Assembly (NCBI RefSeq): GCF_007997295.1
Contig: NZ_VORY01000007.1
Coordinates: forward strand, 62,001 to 126,000
From: Gillisia hiemivivida
GTDB taxonomy: Bacteria > Bacteroidota > Bacteroidia > Flavobacteriales > Flavobacteriaceae
DNA length: 64,000 nucleotides
Direction: 5' to 3'
A program made the position numbers and the translations under genes. Shown here one piece after another: positions 25,966-36,561 of this stretch (the first letter of the stretch is position 1; the number at the start of each line of letters is the position of its first letter). A model generated the notes under the pieces. It was not told where the DNA came from. It did no database searches and saw only the letters and a program-made list of their open reading frames with translations.

Positions 25966-27066
25966 ATGCAAGTTGACGTTTTAGCTGCAGATGACCTTAA
26001 AAAAACTGCTCCCGTTTTTGGGCAATTGTCTTTTGATAATCATGAACAAGTGGTTTTTTGCAATGACAAAGATACAGGTTTAAAGGCAATAATTGGAATT
26101 CATAATACTGTTTTAGGACCTGCTTTAGGTGGAACCAGAATGTGGAATTACAATAGTGAATGGGACGCCTTGAATGACGCATTGAGACTGTCTAGAGGGA
26201 TGACCTTTAAAAGTGCTATCACAGGATTAAATCTAGGTGGAGGCAAAGCAGTTATTATTGGAGATGCCAAAACCCAAAAAACACCCGAATTAATGAGAAA
26301 ATTCGGTGAGTTTGTACATTCTTTAAGCGGTAAATATATCACTGCAGAAGATGTAGGAATGGATACTGAAGACATGGATATAGTTCGAGAAGTTACACCT
26401 TACGTAACCGGAATATCTGAGTCTAAAGGTGGTGCAGGAAATCCTTCTCCTATTACAGCTTATGGTGTTTTTATGGGCATGAAAGCTGCTGCAAAACATA
26501 AATTCGGGTCAGATGATCTTGATGGAAGAAAAATACTGGTTCAGGGAATTGGTCATGTTGGAGAAGCTTTAGTAGAACACTTAACCAATGAAGGAGCAAT
26601 TGTATTTATTAGCGATATTAATCCTACCAGATTGGAAGAGGTTAGTTCTAAATACGGAGTGACTATTTATACGGAAGATCCTTATGATGCCGAGGTAGAT
26701 ATTTACGCTCCATGTGCTTTGGGTGCAACTATTAATAATGAGACCATTCATAGAATCAAGGCTAAAGTAATAGCCGGTGCTGCAAACAATCAATTGCAAG
26801 ATGAAAATGCTCACGGATTATTATTACAGGAAAGAGGCATTGTATATGCTCCAGATTTCTTGATAAATGCAGGAGGGATCATAAATGTTTATGCAGAATT
26901 GGAAGGTTACGGAAAACAAGAGATCATCCGTAAGACAGAAAACATTTATAATACAACCTTAGAAATACTTAAAACTGCCCAAGCTCAATCAATAACTACC
27001 CACCATGCTGCTCTAAAAATCGCGCAACAGCGAATTGATGACAGAAAAAGGGAAAATTTGAACTAA
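25966..27066 (+). CDS. Leucine dehydrogenase (Glu/Leu/Phe/Val family)
   Basis: A 366-aa NAD-dependent amino-acid dehydrogenase that interconverts leucine (and valine, isoleucine) with 2-oxo acids. Substrate and catalytic motifs: ALGGTRMWNY, TGLNLGGGKAVIIGD (catalytic lysine near residue 92), ITAEDVGMDTEDMD. The Rossmann motif is GIGHVGEAL (about 195). The GGTRM and GGGKAVI forms and the length fit leucine rather than glutamate dehydrogenases. It is the first gene of a rightward set leading to nusB, with a strong hairpin between. Confidence 0.88.
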   Translation: MQVDVLAADDLKKTAPVFGQLSFDNHEQVVFCNDKDTGLKAIIGIHNTVLGPALGGTRMWNYNSEWDALNDALRLSRGMTFKSAITGLNLGGGKAVIIGDAKTQKTPELMRKFGEFVHSLSGKYITAEDVGMDTEDMDIVREVTPYVTGISESKGGAGNPSPITAYGVFMGMKAAAKHKFGSDDLDGRKILVQGIGHVGEALVEHLTNEGAIVFISDINPTRLEEVSSKYGVTIYTEDPYDAEVDIYAPCALGATINNETIHRIKAKVIAGAANNQLQDENAHGLLLQERGIVYAPDFLINAGGIINVYAELEGYGKQEIIRKTENIYNTTLEILKTAQAQSITTHHAALKIAQQRIDDRKRENLN

Positions 27067-27084
27067 GTAGTTTGAAATAAATAC

Positions 27085-27122
27085 TATTTTTGCAAGGCGA
27101 AAGAGAATTCTTTTCGCCTTGC
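27085..27122 (+). promoter_or_regulatory. -7 box overlapping a strong hairpin before nusB
   Basis: TATTTTTG (27085-27092) fits the -7 consensus, and immediately from 27092 a perfect 11-bp inverted repeat GCAAGGCGAAA (27092-27102) and TTTCGCCTTGC (27112-27122) follows, then TAATTTTATAA. The hairpin could end the leucine dehydrogenase mRNA or form the 5' end of the nusB mRNA. The nusB ATG is 26 bp further on. Confidence 0.55.
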
Positions 27123-27148
27123 TAATTTTATAACGTTCTTTTACAGCC

Positions 27149-28093
27149 ATGTTAACCAGAAGACACATTCGAGTTAAGGTAATGCAATCACTATATGCAT
27201 TCCATCAAAGTGAAAATAAAAACTTCAGTACAGAGGAGAAGTTCCTTCAAAAAAGTATGTTGGAGATGTACGATCTGTTTTTAGTGATGCTCAAATTAAT
27301 CACTGAAATTAAAACCTATTCAGAAAATTATCTGGAAAAATCCTCAAAGAAGTTTCTTCCTACCCAAGAAGAAATGGATCCTAATAAAAAATTTGTAGAC
27401 AACAGAGTTGTTAAAATTCTGGAAAGCAATCAGTATTTACAAGATGCCTGGGAGGAACGCGGTATCACCCATTGGAAAAGAGACAGCGAGTATGTCGCTA
27501 TTCTTTGGGAAGAAATTCGTAACAGTAAGGCTTTCGAAGATTATATGACTACTCGTGAATCTACTTTCAAAGAAGATAAAGATTTTATAATCCTTTTGCT
27601 GAGAGAATTTATTGCTCCTAACGATAAACTTTATGATTATATAGAGGATACTAAATTAACATGGGTAGATGATCTTCCTTTAGTAAATACTGCTATCCTG
27701 AAGTATTTGAATAAATTAAAGGAGAATACTCCAGACGATGCAAAAATCCCAAAATTGTTTAAGAGTCCAGACGATGAAGAATTTGCTGCGAATTTGTTTA
27801 GGAAAGCATTAGCAAATGATGATGATCTGGCAAAGGAAATGGTGGATAAAACCCCTAACTGGGATAAGGAACGAATTGCAGAAATAGATACGATCCTTAT
27901 TAAAATGGGAATTTGTGAAATGCTTCATTTTTCTTCTATTCCAGTAAAAGTTAGTATTAATGAATACTTGGAAGTTGCTAAGGAGTATAGCACCCCAAAG
28001 AGTAGTATTTTTATTAATGGAATTTTAGATAAATTATCTAAAGAATACCACGAGCAAAACCGTTTAAATAAAATGGGAAGAGGTCTTATGTAG
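27149..28093 (+). CDS. nusB: Transcription antitermination factor NusB
   Basis: A 314-aa NusB, longer than the 140-aa E. coli protein, as is usual in Bacteroidota: the first 170 residues begin with the family start MLTRRHIRVKVMQSLYAFHQ, an insert of about 130 residues follows, and the conserved RNA/S10-binding half (WDKERIAEIDTILIKMGICE, SIPVKVSINEYLEVAKEYS) is at 225-300. NusB with NusE binds boxA RNA to allow readthrough in rRNA operons. It heads the nusB-DUF1573-yajC order that is widespread in this phylum. Confidence 0.92.
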   Translation: MLTRRHIRVKVMQSLYAFHQSENKNFSTEEKFLQKSMLEMYDLFLVMLKLITEIKTYSENYLEKSSKKFLPTQEEMDPNKKFVDNRVVKILESNQYLQDAWEERGITHWKRDSEYVAILWEEIRNSKAFEDYMTTRESTFKEDKDFIILLLREFIAPNDKLYDYIEDTKLTWVDDLPLVNTAILKYLNKLKENTPDDAKIPKLFKSPDDEEFAANLFRKALANDDDLAKEMVDKTPNWDKERIAEIDTILIKMGICEMLHFSSIPVKVSINEYLEVAKEYSTPKSSIFINGILDKLSKEYHEQNRLNKMGRGLM

Positions 28094-28139
28094 TCAGGAA
28101 AATTTATTATTTTTGATTTCTAATTTAAATTGTCATATT

Positions 28140-28604
28140 ATGAAAAAAGGAATTTTAATGATAGCAGCTTTTGTTGCGTTATTCTTTACTTCCTGTAAAG
28201 ATGATGCTTCAAGTAAAGTAAAAGCAGAAAATGTTGAAACGGCGGCAGAGCGTGATGCTCAAGTTGCTGCTTTCGCAGAACTTACTTTTGAAGAAGAAGA
28301 ATTTGACTTTGGGAACATTGCAAAAGGGGCTCCTCAAGAACACCTTTTTAAGTTCACCAATACTGGGGATGGACCATTGGTAATAACCAATGCGACAAGT
28401 ACATGTGGATGTACCGTGCCAACTTATCCAAAAAATGAAACTATTGCTCCCGGAGAATCTGGAGAAATGTTAGTAAAATTTAACGGAGCTGGACAAGGTC
28501 AAGTAACTAAAACTGTTACCGTAACTGCAAATACAGAAAACGGATCAGAACAAATAAGAATCAAAGCTTTTGTTGAAGGTGGTGAAGAAGAAACTGCTGG
28601 ATAA
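28140..28604 (+). CDS. DUF1573 lipoprotein
   Basis: A 154-aa predicted lipoprotein; start at ATG 28140 (MKKGILMIAAFVALFFTSC), because the in-frame ATG at 28113 would put nine polar residues before the signal peptide. The lipobox FFTSC gives Cys19. The mature part has the DUF1573 Ig-like fold: FDFGNIAKGAPQEHLFKF, TNTGDGPLVI, TSTCGCTVPTYP, PGESGEMLVKFN. The double Cys in STCGCT is family-wide. Its role is unknown; it sits conservedly between nusB and yajC. Confidence 0.85.
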   Translation: MKKGILMIAAFVALFFTSCKDDASSKVKAENVETAAERDAQVAAFAELTFEEEEFDFGNIAKGAPQEHLFKFTNTGDGPLVITNATSTCGCTVPTYPKNETIAPGESGEMLVKFNGAGQGQVTKTVTVTANTENGSEQIRIKAFVEGGEEETAG

Positions 28605-28625
28605 ACAAAACTTTTAAAAAAATTT

Positions 28626-28934
28626 ATGGAACAATTAACCCAATTTGCACCAATAATATTAATGTTTGTGGTCGTGTATTTTTTTATGATACGCCCGCAA
28701 ATGAAACGCGCTAAACAAGAAAAATCTTTTGCAGCCGAGCTTAAAAAAGGTGATAGAATAATCACTAAGAGTGGGATGCATGGAAAAATACTTGATTTTA
28801 GCGATAAGAATAATTCAGTTATAATTGAAACCGGTGCAGGGAAAATAACTTTTGACCGCTCATCTATCTCTATGGAGTTGAGCAAAAAAATGAATGAACC
28901 AGTTGCAGAAAAAAAGGTTCTAGAAAAAAAATAA
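28626..28934 (+). CDS. yajC: Preprotein translocase subunit YajC
   Basis: A 102-aa single-pass inner-membrane protein: hydrophobic helix (about 8-24, APIILMFVVVYFFMIRPQ), then the cytoplasmic YajC domain with QMKRAKQEKSFAAELKKGD and ITKSGMHGKI. It associates with SecDF. It is 22 bp downstream of the DUF1573 gene and is followed by a strong terminator. Confidence 0.92.
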   Translation: MEQLTQFAPIILMFVVVYFFMIRPQMKRAKQEKSFAAELKKGDRIITKSGMHGKILDFSDKNNSVIIETGAGKITFDRSSISMELSKKMNEPVAEKKVLEKK

Positions 28935-28954
28935 GTATTTAGAATCCTGATTAA

Positions 28955-28993
28955 ATAAAAAAGCCTGTTGAAATTTCAACAGGCTTTTTTATT
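28955..28993. terminator. Strong terminator after yajC
   Basis: AATAAAAAAGCCTGTTGAAA pairs with TTTCAACAGGCTTTTTTATT: a stem of over 15 bp with a T-run on the plus strand and the mirrored A/T run on the minus strand. It can serve yajC, and possibly the leftward lipoprotein gene that ends at 29125. Confidence 0.9.
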
Positions 28994-29124
28994 TAATATT
29001 TCTATCTAACTTAAATTTGTGAAGTGATATTTTTCTGTATATAATTATATGTTTTCAATATGAATACAAAATACGCTTCTAAAGATATTCATATGTAAGA
29101 AACAGGCCTGCTTTATCAAGAAGT

Positions 29125-30201
29125 CTAAGGGTTTTTGAGTTTTTCTATAATAGAACTAGGAAGTTGGGAGGAATAATTATCTAAGATAAGTTTATAAACT
29201 TCATTCCATTCCGGATTGTTTTTGCTTTGAAGTGTATTACGGTTTTCTTTTAGTTTATTAAGAATCGGATTTACAGAATAAAGAGGAAAAGCCTGCTGGT
29301 AATCCTCTAATTTATTGATAGATAACTCTACCTCTTTATTTATGATATGTTTTAATGCATCAATCAATAATTGAGATGCTTGATCTTTTTTATCTTCAGA
29401 ACTGAATTTAATATTACCGAATTGAAGCTTGATGCTGCTATCATCAAAGTCACTTTCTACATTAAATATGGTATCTCCATTATTCTCTACGATTTGAATT
29501 TCCTCATTTCTGTACTTTTTAATAGCCATAACCTGAGGGTAAAGTTTGGTTTCTTCGTCATAGATTTTAGATTTTATAGTTGCCAAGGCTTGCATAGCAT
29601 TTTGGATGGTAGTTTGATTAATTTCAGAAGGAAATGGTATTAATGTGGTTACTTCCTTAGATTTTATACCAATAACTTCAATAATCAATGTTCCACTTAA
29701 TTTTCCGTCTTTGGCAGCTAATCCAATTGAGTATAAGTCTCCAATATTTATTCCTGCTTCAGCAGTAGTGATCAATGAAATAAGCCTTAACCCCACACCC
29801 ACTCTTTTAGAGCCTATAAATTGATTATTGGATAGCTGTGCGAGGGTTGCATATTTCATATAATCCATTGTCACCTTATAACTGGAGTTTTTTTTGGATA
29901 TGGTAATAGGTAAGTAATTAATAGACCCTTCTTTGGTTAGCATTCCTATTGACACAAGCACCGTTTCATTATTAAGAAAGCCGAGGGTTTCTTCCCTGGT
30001 TAAAAGCTTCATATCTTTTGAAACTATTAAATTTTCTTCACTAGCAATTCGAATTTGATCTTCAAATTCAACTGGATCTACCGGTTCATATCCTCTGAAA
30101 TTTTTGTAGGTTTTACCTTCATCAAAAATATTATCATCGAAATTTGAAGTTTTACAGCTATATAGAAATAGGCAAACTAAAATTAAAGTAGTTATTTTCA
30201 T
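29125..30201 (-). CDS. Unassigned lipoprotein, 358 aa
   Basis: I do not recognise the family. The N-terminus (MKITTLILVCLFLYSC) is a lipoprotein signal with Cys16, so the protein is likely anchored in a membrane facing the periplasm. No cysteine-rich or catalytic motif is seen. Residues 75-185 (VLVSIGMLTKEGSINYLPI and following) look like beta strands; SLITTAEAGINIGDLYSIGLAAKDGKLSGTL is a glycine/alanine-rich segment; the C-terminal third is charged and helical. Codon use and base content resemble its neighbours. It is a single leftward gene with no operon partner. Confidence 0.7.
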   Translation of the reverse strand: MKITTLILVCLFLYSCKTSNFDDNIFDEGKTYKNFRGYEPVDPVEFEDQIRIASEENLIVSKDMKLLTREETLGFLNNETVLVSIGMLTKEGSINYLPITISKKNSSYKVTMDYMKYATLAQLSNNQFIGSKRVGVGLRLISLITTAEAGINIGDLYSIGLAAKDGKLSGTLIIEVIGIKSKEVTTLIPFPSEINQTTIQNAMQALATIKSKIYDEETKLYPQVMAIKKYRNEEIQIVENNGDTIFNVESDFDDSSIKLQFGNIKFSSEDKKDQASQLLIDALKHIINKEVELSINKLEDYQQAFPLYSVNPILNKLKENRNTLQSKNNPEWNEVYKLILDNYSSQLPSSIIEKLKNP

Positions 30202-30811
30202 ATTTCAAATTTTTAGGAAAGGCTTATATGTAATCTATATAAGCCTCATTATAAATTCTTGATTATTTATAAATCAATTTTATATAACACTGTTAATCAG
30301 CAGTTAATAGAAATGTAAATCTAATATTTAATTCTATTGAAATTGGGTTTTAAGTACTAAAAAGGTCAGAAGGAATAATTGCGACTCTTTCTTGATATGT
30401 TAAACGAAATACATTGATCAACTATACCGATGTTTTAATAATTCATTATTAAGAGTAAAAAAGATCAAAATGGACCTCTTAATGATTATCTATTTAATTA
30501 TCTAAGAAATATTTCCAATGGATTTGATATTGAAATTTGTAATAGTTAGCAGCGATTAGGTAATGAGGAAGCAGATATAGGCAGGTGGACGTTAAAGTGA
30601 TCATCTTTATTAATGTACAATTCAAGGCATACTTCATTCTTTACAGAATATTGAGACTCAAAAGTCGAAATTTTTACAAATTGTATTTCGTGTAATATTT
30701 AGGAAGTAGGTATAACATTTTAGACAGTAGCAATTGGAATATCATTCTTAATTATATTTATTTTGAAGCATTTAATTTCTAATCTTTTTTAAACATACTA
30801 ATAAGAGAAAT
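30202..30811. other. Gene-free stretch
   Basis: AT-rich DNA without a credible coding frame. One 33-codon open segment without a start (about 30445-30549) may be a decayed gene piece, but nothing identifies it. Confidence 0.5.
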
Positions 30812-30848
30812 ATAAAACCCCGCTATGTAATAACAAGCGCGGTTTTAT
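30812..30848 (-). terminator. Terminator of the TonB-like gene
   Basis: ATAAAACCCCGC and GCGCGGTTTTAT form a near-perfect stem (one mismatch). The minus strand reads GGGGTTTTATATTT after the stem. It lies about 20 bases past the stop of the gene at 30870. Confidence 0.75.
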
Positions 30849-30869
30849 AAGTTAATAGTATTAGGCTAT

Positions 30870-31586
30870 TTAATCTTGAACTTTAAATATAATAGGTATT
30901 GCATATTGAACTATTACAGGATTTCCTCTTTGCTTTCCTGGTTTCATTTTTGGTAATGCTTGGATTACTCTCTGTGCTTCCTGTTCTAATTTTGGGTGTG
31001 GAGCTCGAGTAAGTACATCTATAATATCGCCATTGGTATCAATTTTAAACATCACATTTATTTTGTTGATACCTTTTAAGCCAAGTTGGCTTCCAAGTTC
31101 TACATTGAATTCTTTATTGATGAACTTGGTGATCTTTTCACTCATACAATCTTTCCGTTCTGTGTTATTGCTTAAATTCTCGCAACCGGGAAATATTGGA
31201 ACGTCTTCAATTAAAATAAATGGAACCGTTTCGATCTCATCGTCCTTTCTCACTTCTTTAATAGCATCTACATTGACTATTGGTTCAGTATCTATTTCTG
31301 AAGATTTAATGAGGTCTTCTTCCTTATCTTCATCATCGGGGATCAATTTAATTTCATCTGGAGCCACGGGCAACTTTGGGGGTGGCGGAGTAGGAAGTAT
31401 CGTTATTGGTATTTCCAATTCATCTACTGGCCCATTTAAGGATTGATCTTGAACTATTTCTGCTTTTTCGTAAGAACGCCATTGTACAACGAAATAGGCC
31501 ATTAAAAGGACTAGGATTAGACCAATTTGCAAGAATAATACAGTTCGCTTGTTAAGATCTGCTTTTGTAGTTTTTTTTACTTCCAT
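30870..31586 (-). CDS. TonB-family energy transducer
   Basis: A 238-aa periplasm-spanning protein: one N-terminal membrane helix (about 17-36, VLFLQIGLILVLLMAYFVV), a proline-rich stretch (ITILPTPPPPKLPVAPDE, about 57-75), an acidic spacer, and a C-terminal TonB domain (about 125-238; FPGCENLSNNTERKDCM with two cysteines, then INVMFKIDTNGDIIDVLTRA and ALPKMKPGKQRG). The FPGCE form is standard in Bacteroidota TonB proteins. ExbBD and receptors are not in the window. Confidence 0.9.
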   Translation of the reverse strand: MEVKKTTKADLNKRTVLFLQIGLILVLLMAYFVVQWRSYEKAEIVQDQSLNGPVDELEIPITILPTPPPPKLPVAPDEIKLIPDDEDKEEDLIKSSEIDTEPIVNVDAIKEVRKDDEIETVPFILIEDVPIFPGCENLSNNTERKDCMSEKITKFINKEFNVELGSQLGLKGINKINVMFKIDTNGDIIDVLTRAPHPKLEQEAQRVIQALPKMKPGKQRGNPVIVQYAIPIIFKVQD

Positions 31587-31836
31587 AATTTTGAAGGTTT
31601 AAAAAATTAATAGAAAGGCTGAATTAGTTGCAGTGGATAATTATCAATTAACATGCCTAATGTTTATGTTATTGATATTAAATTATTCAAATAACGAAGA
31701 TAATGACGTAATTAATGTAGAATAGTTGATCACTTTCATAAAAAAAATGAAAACATTTTAAGAGATCAATAAATTCTGTTTCAGAATGATGCTAAGCTTT
31801 TTGTTTTCAAAATCGATAACAGAAATGAATCTGAAT

Positions 31837-32050
31837 CATTGTCGTCCGACAAAAGATATTAGATCGCTGCGCTGCAAGATTCAAGACGTCAGACTTTATT
31901 CCAACTAACTAAAAATCAATATTCTAATCTGTATGAATTTTTCAAAAAGAAAAAAATAATTCTGTGTTCCAATAGAAAGCTGCTAAACATTTTAATCCAC
32001 GTAACTTCTAGCCCCACTGAAATCCTGAATTTTTTTACCTGACAGTACTA
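31837..32050 (+). repeat. Direct repeat left of katG
   Basis: The 686-bp gap before katG has no gene. This segment begins CATTGTCGTCCGACAAAAG and ends TTTTTTTACCTGACAGTACT; it is repeated with about 80-85% identity (by eye) and in the same orientation at 34660-34881, so katG lies between the copies. The remaining flanks (31587-31836, 32051-32272) show nothing recognisable. Confidence 0.85.
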
Positions 32051-32260
32051 AATCTAAATATCCAAAATTAATGTGATTTTCGAATTATAGATTTTCAATT
32101 GAATATTATGCAGTTGATTCCTTTTTAGTATTTTATTTTGGGTATAATTAAAGATTTAATATTATAATTATAAGTTTAGTCTAAGCGGCATAGTTTTTAT
32201 TGATTGAAAATTTAATGAAATAAATAAATATTATCATAAATTTACTGAGTCACTAATTAA

Positions 32261-34528
<2,268 letters not shown>

Positions 34529-34556
34529 TATAAAACATAGCTCTAGTGGCTGAATG

Positions 34557-34591
34557 AAAAATCCCGTAAACCTAGTGTTTATGGGATTTTT
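34557..34591 (+). terminator. Terminator of katG
   Basis: AAAATCCCGTAAAC pairs with GTTTATGGGATTTT around CTAGT, followed by TTGTTATT. It begins 28 bp after the katG stop and lies before the right-hand direct repeat. Confidence 0.85.
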
Positions 34592-34659
34592 GTTATTGGA
34601 TACTATCCAAAAAGTGGAGTCGGGAGAAACCAGAGCTTTCCTGTTTTATATATATTATA

Positions 34660-34881
34660 CATTGTCGTCCGACAAAAGATATAAGATCACTGCGCTGCTA
34701 GATTCAAGATGTAAGACTTTATTCCAACTAATTGAAAGTCACTATTTTAATATGTATAAATTTTTCAAAAAAGAAAAAATAATTCTGTGTTCCAATAGCA
34801 AGCTCTTAAACATTGAAAACAGTCCTAATCCAGGTTAATTCTAGCCTCACCGAAATGCTTAATTTTTTTACCGGACAATAC
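34660..34881 (+). repeat. Direct repeat right of katG
   Basis: Second copy of the 31837-32050 segment, starting CATTGTCGTCCGACAAAAG and ending TTTTTTTACCGGACAATACT. It lies outside the katG terminator. The remaining 190 bp to the histidine kinase gene hold nothing identifiable. Confidence 0.85.
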
Positions 34882-35075
34882 TATATATTATAAATAAGAT
34901 TTACTAAGACTCAACTTGAACATAAAATTTATGAAAGAGTCAAAAATCTCAGAAATTAAAGAAGATGCTTAAAAAAGTAATTTCAACCTAGGATTAAATT
35001 CAGAAAGAGGTCAGCAAATTTGCTTAGATGCGGGATAGTATCTTCAATATGCCTTCCATTTTTATACAGTGAAAA

Positions 35076-36179
35076 TTAGTCCTTGAAAGTTAGTGTGAAG
35101 GTAGTTCCCGCATTTACTTCACTGGTTACAGCTATTTTACCGCCTAGGCTTTCCATATGGCTTTGCACCAGATAGAGCCCTATTCCCTTGCTGTCCCCAT
35201 TATTATGAAAACTTTGATGAAGGCCAAATATAGATTCTCCAACCTTTTCCATATCGAACCCAATTCCGTTATCCGAAAATGATAACTGGATCCCATTATT
35301 CACTTTTTTTGATTTTATAGTAACTGCTGGAGCTATTTTTGGGTTGCAATACTTAATTGAATTAGAAATAAGATTAAGCAGGATACTCTGTAAGTAAAAA
35401 GAACTAAAATTTACTTCGGGAGCTTTAGAGAAATCTACGTTGAAAGTAGTATTCGATTTTTGGATCAAGGTATTTATCGAATTAAGAACCATGAAAAGGG
35501 TGTCCTCCAGACTTAAAACTTCAACCTCTATATTTATTTTTTTCTCTTGACTCACCGCATCGACGTACTTGTCTAAAGTATTTTTCATTTGAATTGTAGA
35601 AGAATTAAGCAATTCTATATACTCCAGCGTTTGTTTATCTTCGATTTTAGAAAAATCTAGCAAGCTAAAAAGGGATAGAAGATTGTTAACAGGTGCCCTT
35701 AGATCATGCGTTGTGGTATAGGTGAATTTTTTAAGATCGGCATTTAATTTTGCTAGATCTATTAGGAGTAAATTTCGCTCTTCCTCCAGTTTTTTAACAT
35801 GAGTTATGTTTTTTGCAATGGCATATATCAATTTACTTTCTGGCTCAGAAATCGATGTCCAGGAAAGCCATATAATATCTCCACTTTTCGTGAGATACCT
35901 ATTCTCAAAATTTAAAACAGGGTTTTTCTCTCTAAGATTATCTCTAAAGCGAGAGGTATTGAGTTTGTCTTCAGAATAAATAAAATTGTTGACGGGGCTA
36001 TCAAGCAATTCCTCCATGCTGTATCCAAGAATATTTGAAAACGCGGGATTTACTTTCTTTAAATTTCCATTATGGTCTGCAATGCAAACGATATCTGGAG
36101 TTAGTTCGAAAAACTGCTCCAGGTTAAAAGAAATTTCGGTTGTGGAATCTGGGATTATTGAATTGCTATCGCTTTGCAT
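35076..36179 (-). CDS. PAS-domain sensor histidine kinase
   Basis: A 367-aa kinase without membrane helices, so probably a cytosolic sensor. PAS domain at about 20-130 (FFELTPDIVCIADHNGNLKK, NILGYSMEELL, then a PAC segment), H-box with phospho-acceptor His158 (FTYTTTHDLRAPVNNLLS), and a HATPase_c domain at about 250-367 with N-box LLNLISNSIKYC, G1 FSDNGIGFDME and G2 SKGIGLYLVQSH. No response regulator lies next to it. It is divergent from the glycogen genes, with 382 bp between the starts; a regulatory link is possible but unproven. Confidence 0.88.
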   Translation of the reverse strand: MQSDSNSIIPDSTTEISFNLEQFFELTPDIVCIADHNGNLKKVNPAFSNILGYSMEELLDSPVNNFIYSEDKLNTSRFRDNLREKNPVLNFENRYLTKSGDIIWLSWTSISEPESKLIYAIAKNITHVKKLEEERNLLLIDLAKLNADLKKFTYTTTHDLRAPVNNLLSLFSLLDFSKIEDKQTLEYIELLNSSTIQMKNTLDKYVDAVSQEKKINIEVEVLSLEDTLFMVLNSINTLIQKSNTTFNVDFSKAPEVNFSSFYLQSILLNLISNSIKYCNPKIAPAVTIKSKKVNNGIQLSFSDNGIGFDMEKVGESIFGLHQSFHNNGDSKGIGLYLVQSHMESLGGKIAVTSEVNAGTTFTLTFKD

Positions 36180-36561
36180 ATGTAAGGAAAATTGAAATTT
36201 AACTTAACCTCTACAAGGTAGTCTAATAATTGCTTGGAGCCATACATAGAAGCAGTTACTACTATCCTAAATAATTTTAGGTATATTATTTTAAATTAAA
36301 AATAATTATTTCACTTATTCTATATCGAATATAAAGATTTTCAGAATATTCTGAAAGCAACAAAATATAGTTGTTCTAAATTCCTTCATTACAAGTAGAG
36401 TACAGATAGCCGCCAAAGACTCATTTCAATTTCAAGGTATTTCGAATTATTATTATATGTTTAGAACATGTATTACTGAAAAAGAAATCCCTTTTCAACT
36501 CATAAAGAGATAATTATAGCTAAAATATTTTTTGTAAGTTTAGTAACTGAGAAAAAAATTA
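36180..36561. other. Divergent intergenic region, kinase/glgA
   Basis: AT-rich spacer between two divergent starts; it must hold both promoters. A run near 36522-36534 (AAATATTTTTTGT) resembles a -7 box for glgA but has an extra T. No clear operator palindrome was seen. Confidence 0.4.

Noticed and set aside
30445-30549. Short open segment in the gap before the TonB gene
   Set aside because: No start codon and only about 33 codons; a decayed gene piece is possible but cannot be supported.
34554-34838. 94-codon frame after katG
   Set aside because: It covers the katG terminator and the right-hand direct repeat; the matching frame in the left repeat is not kept.
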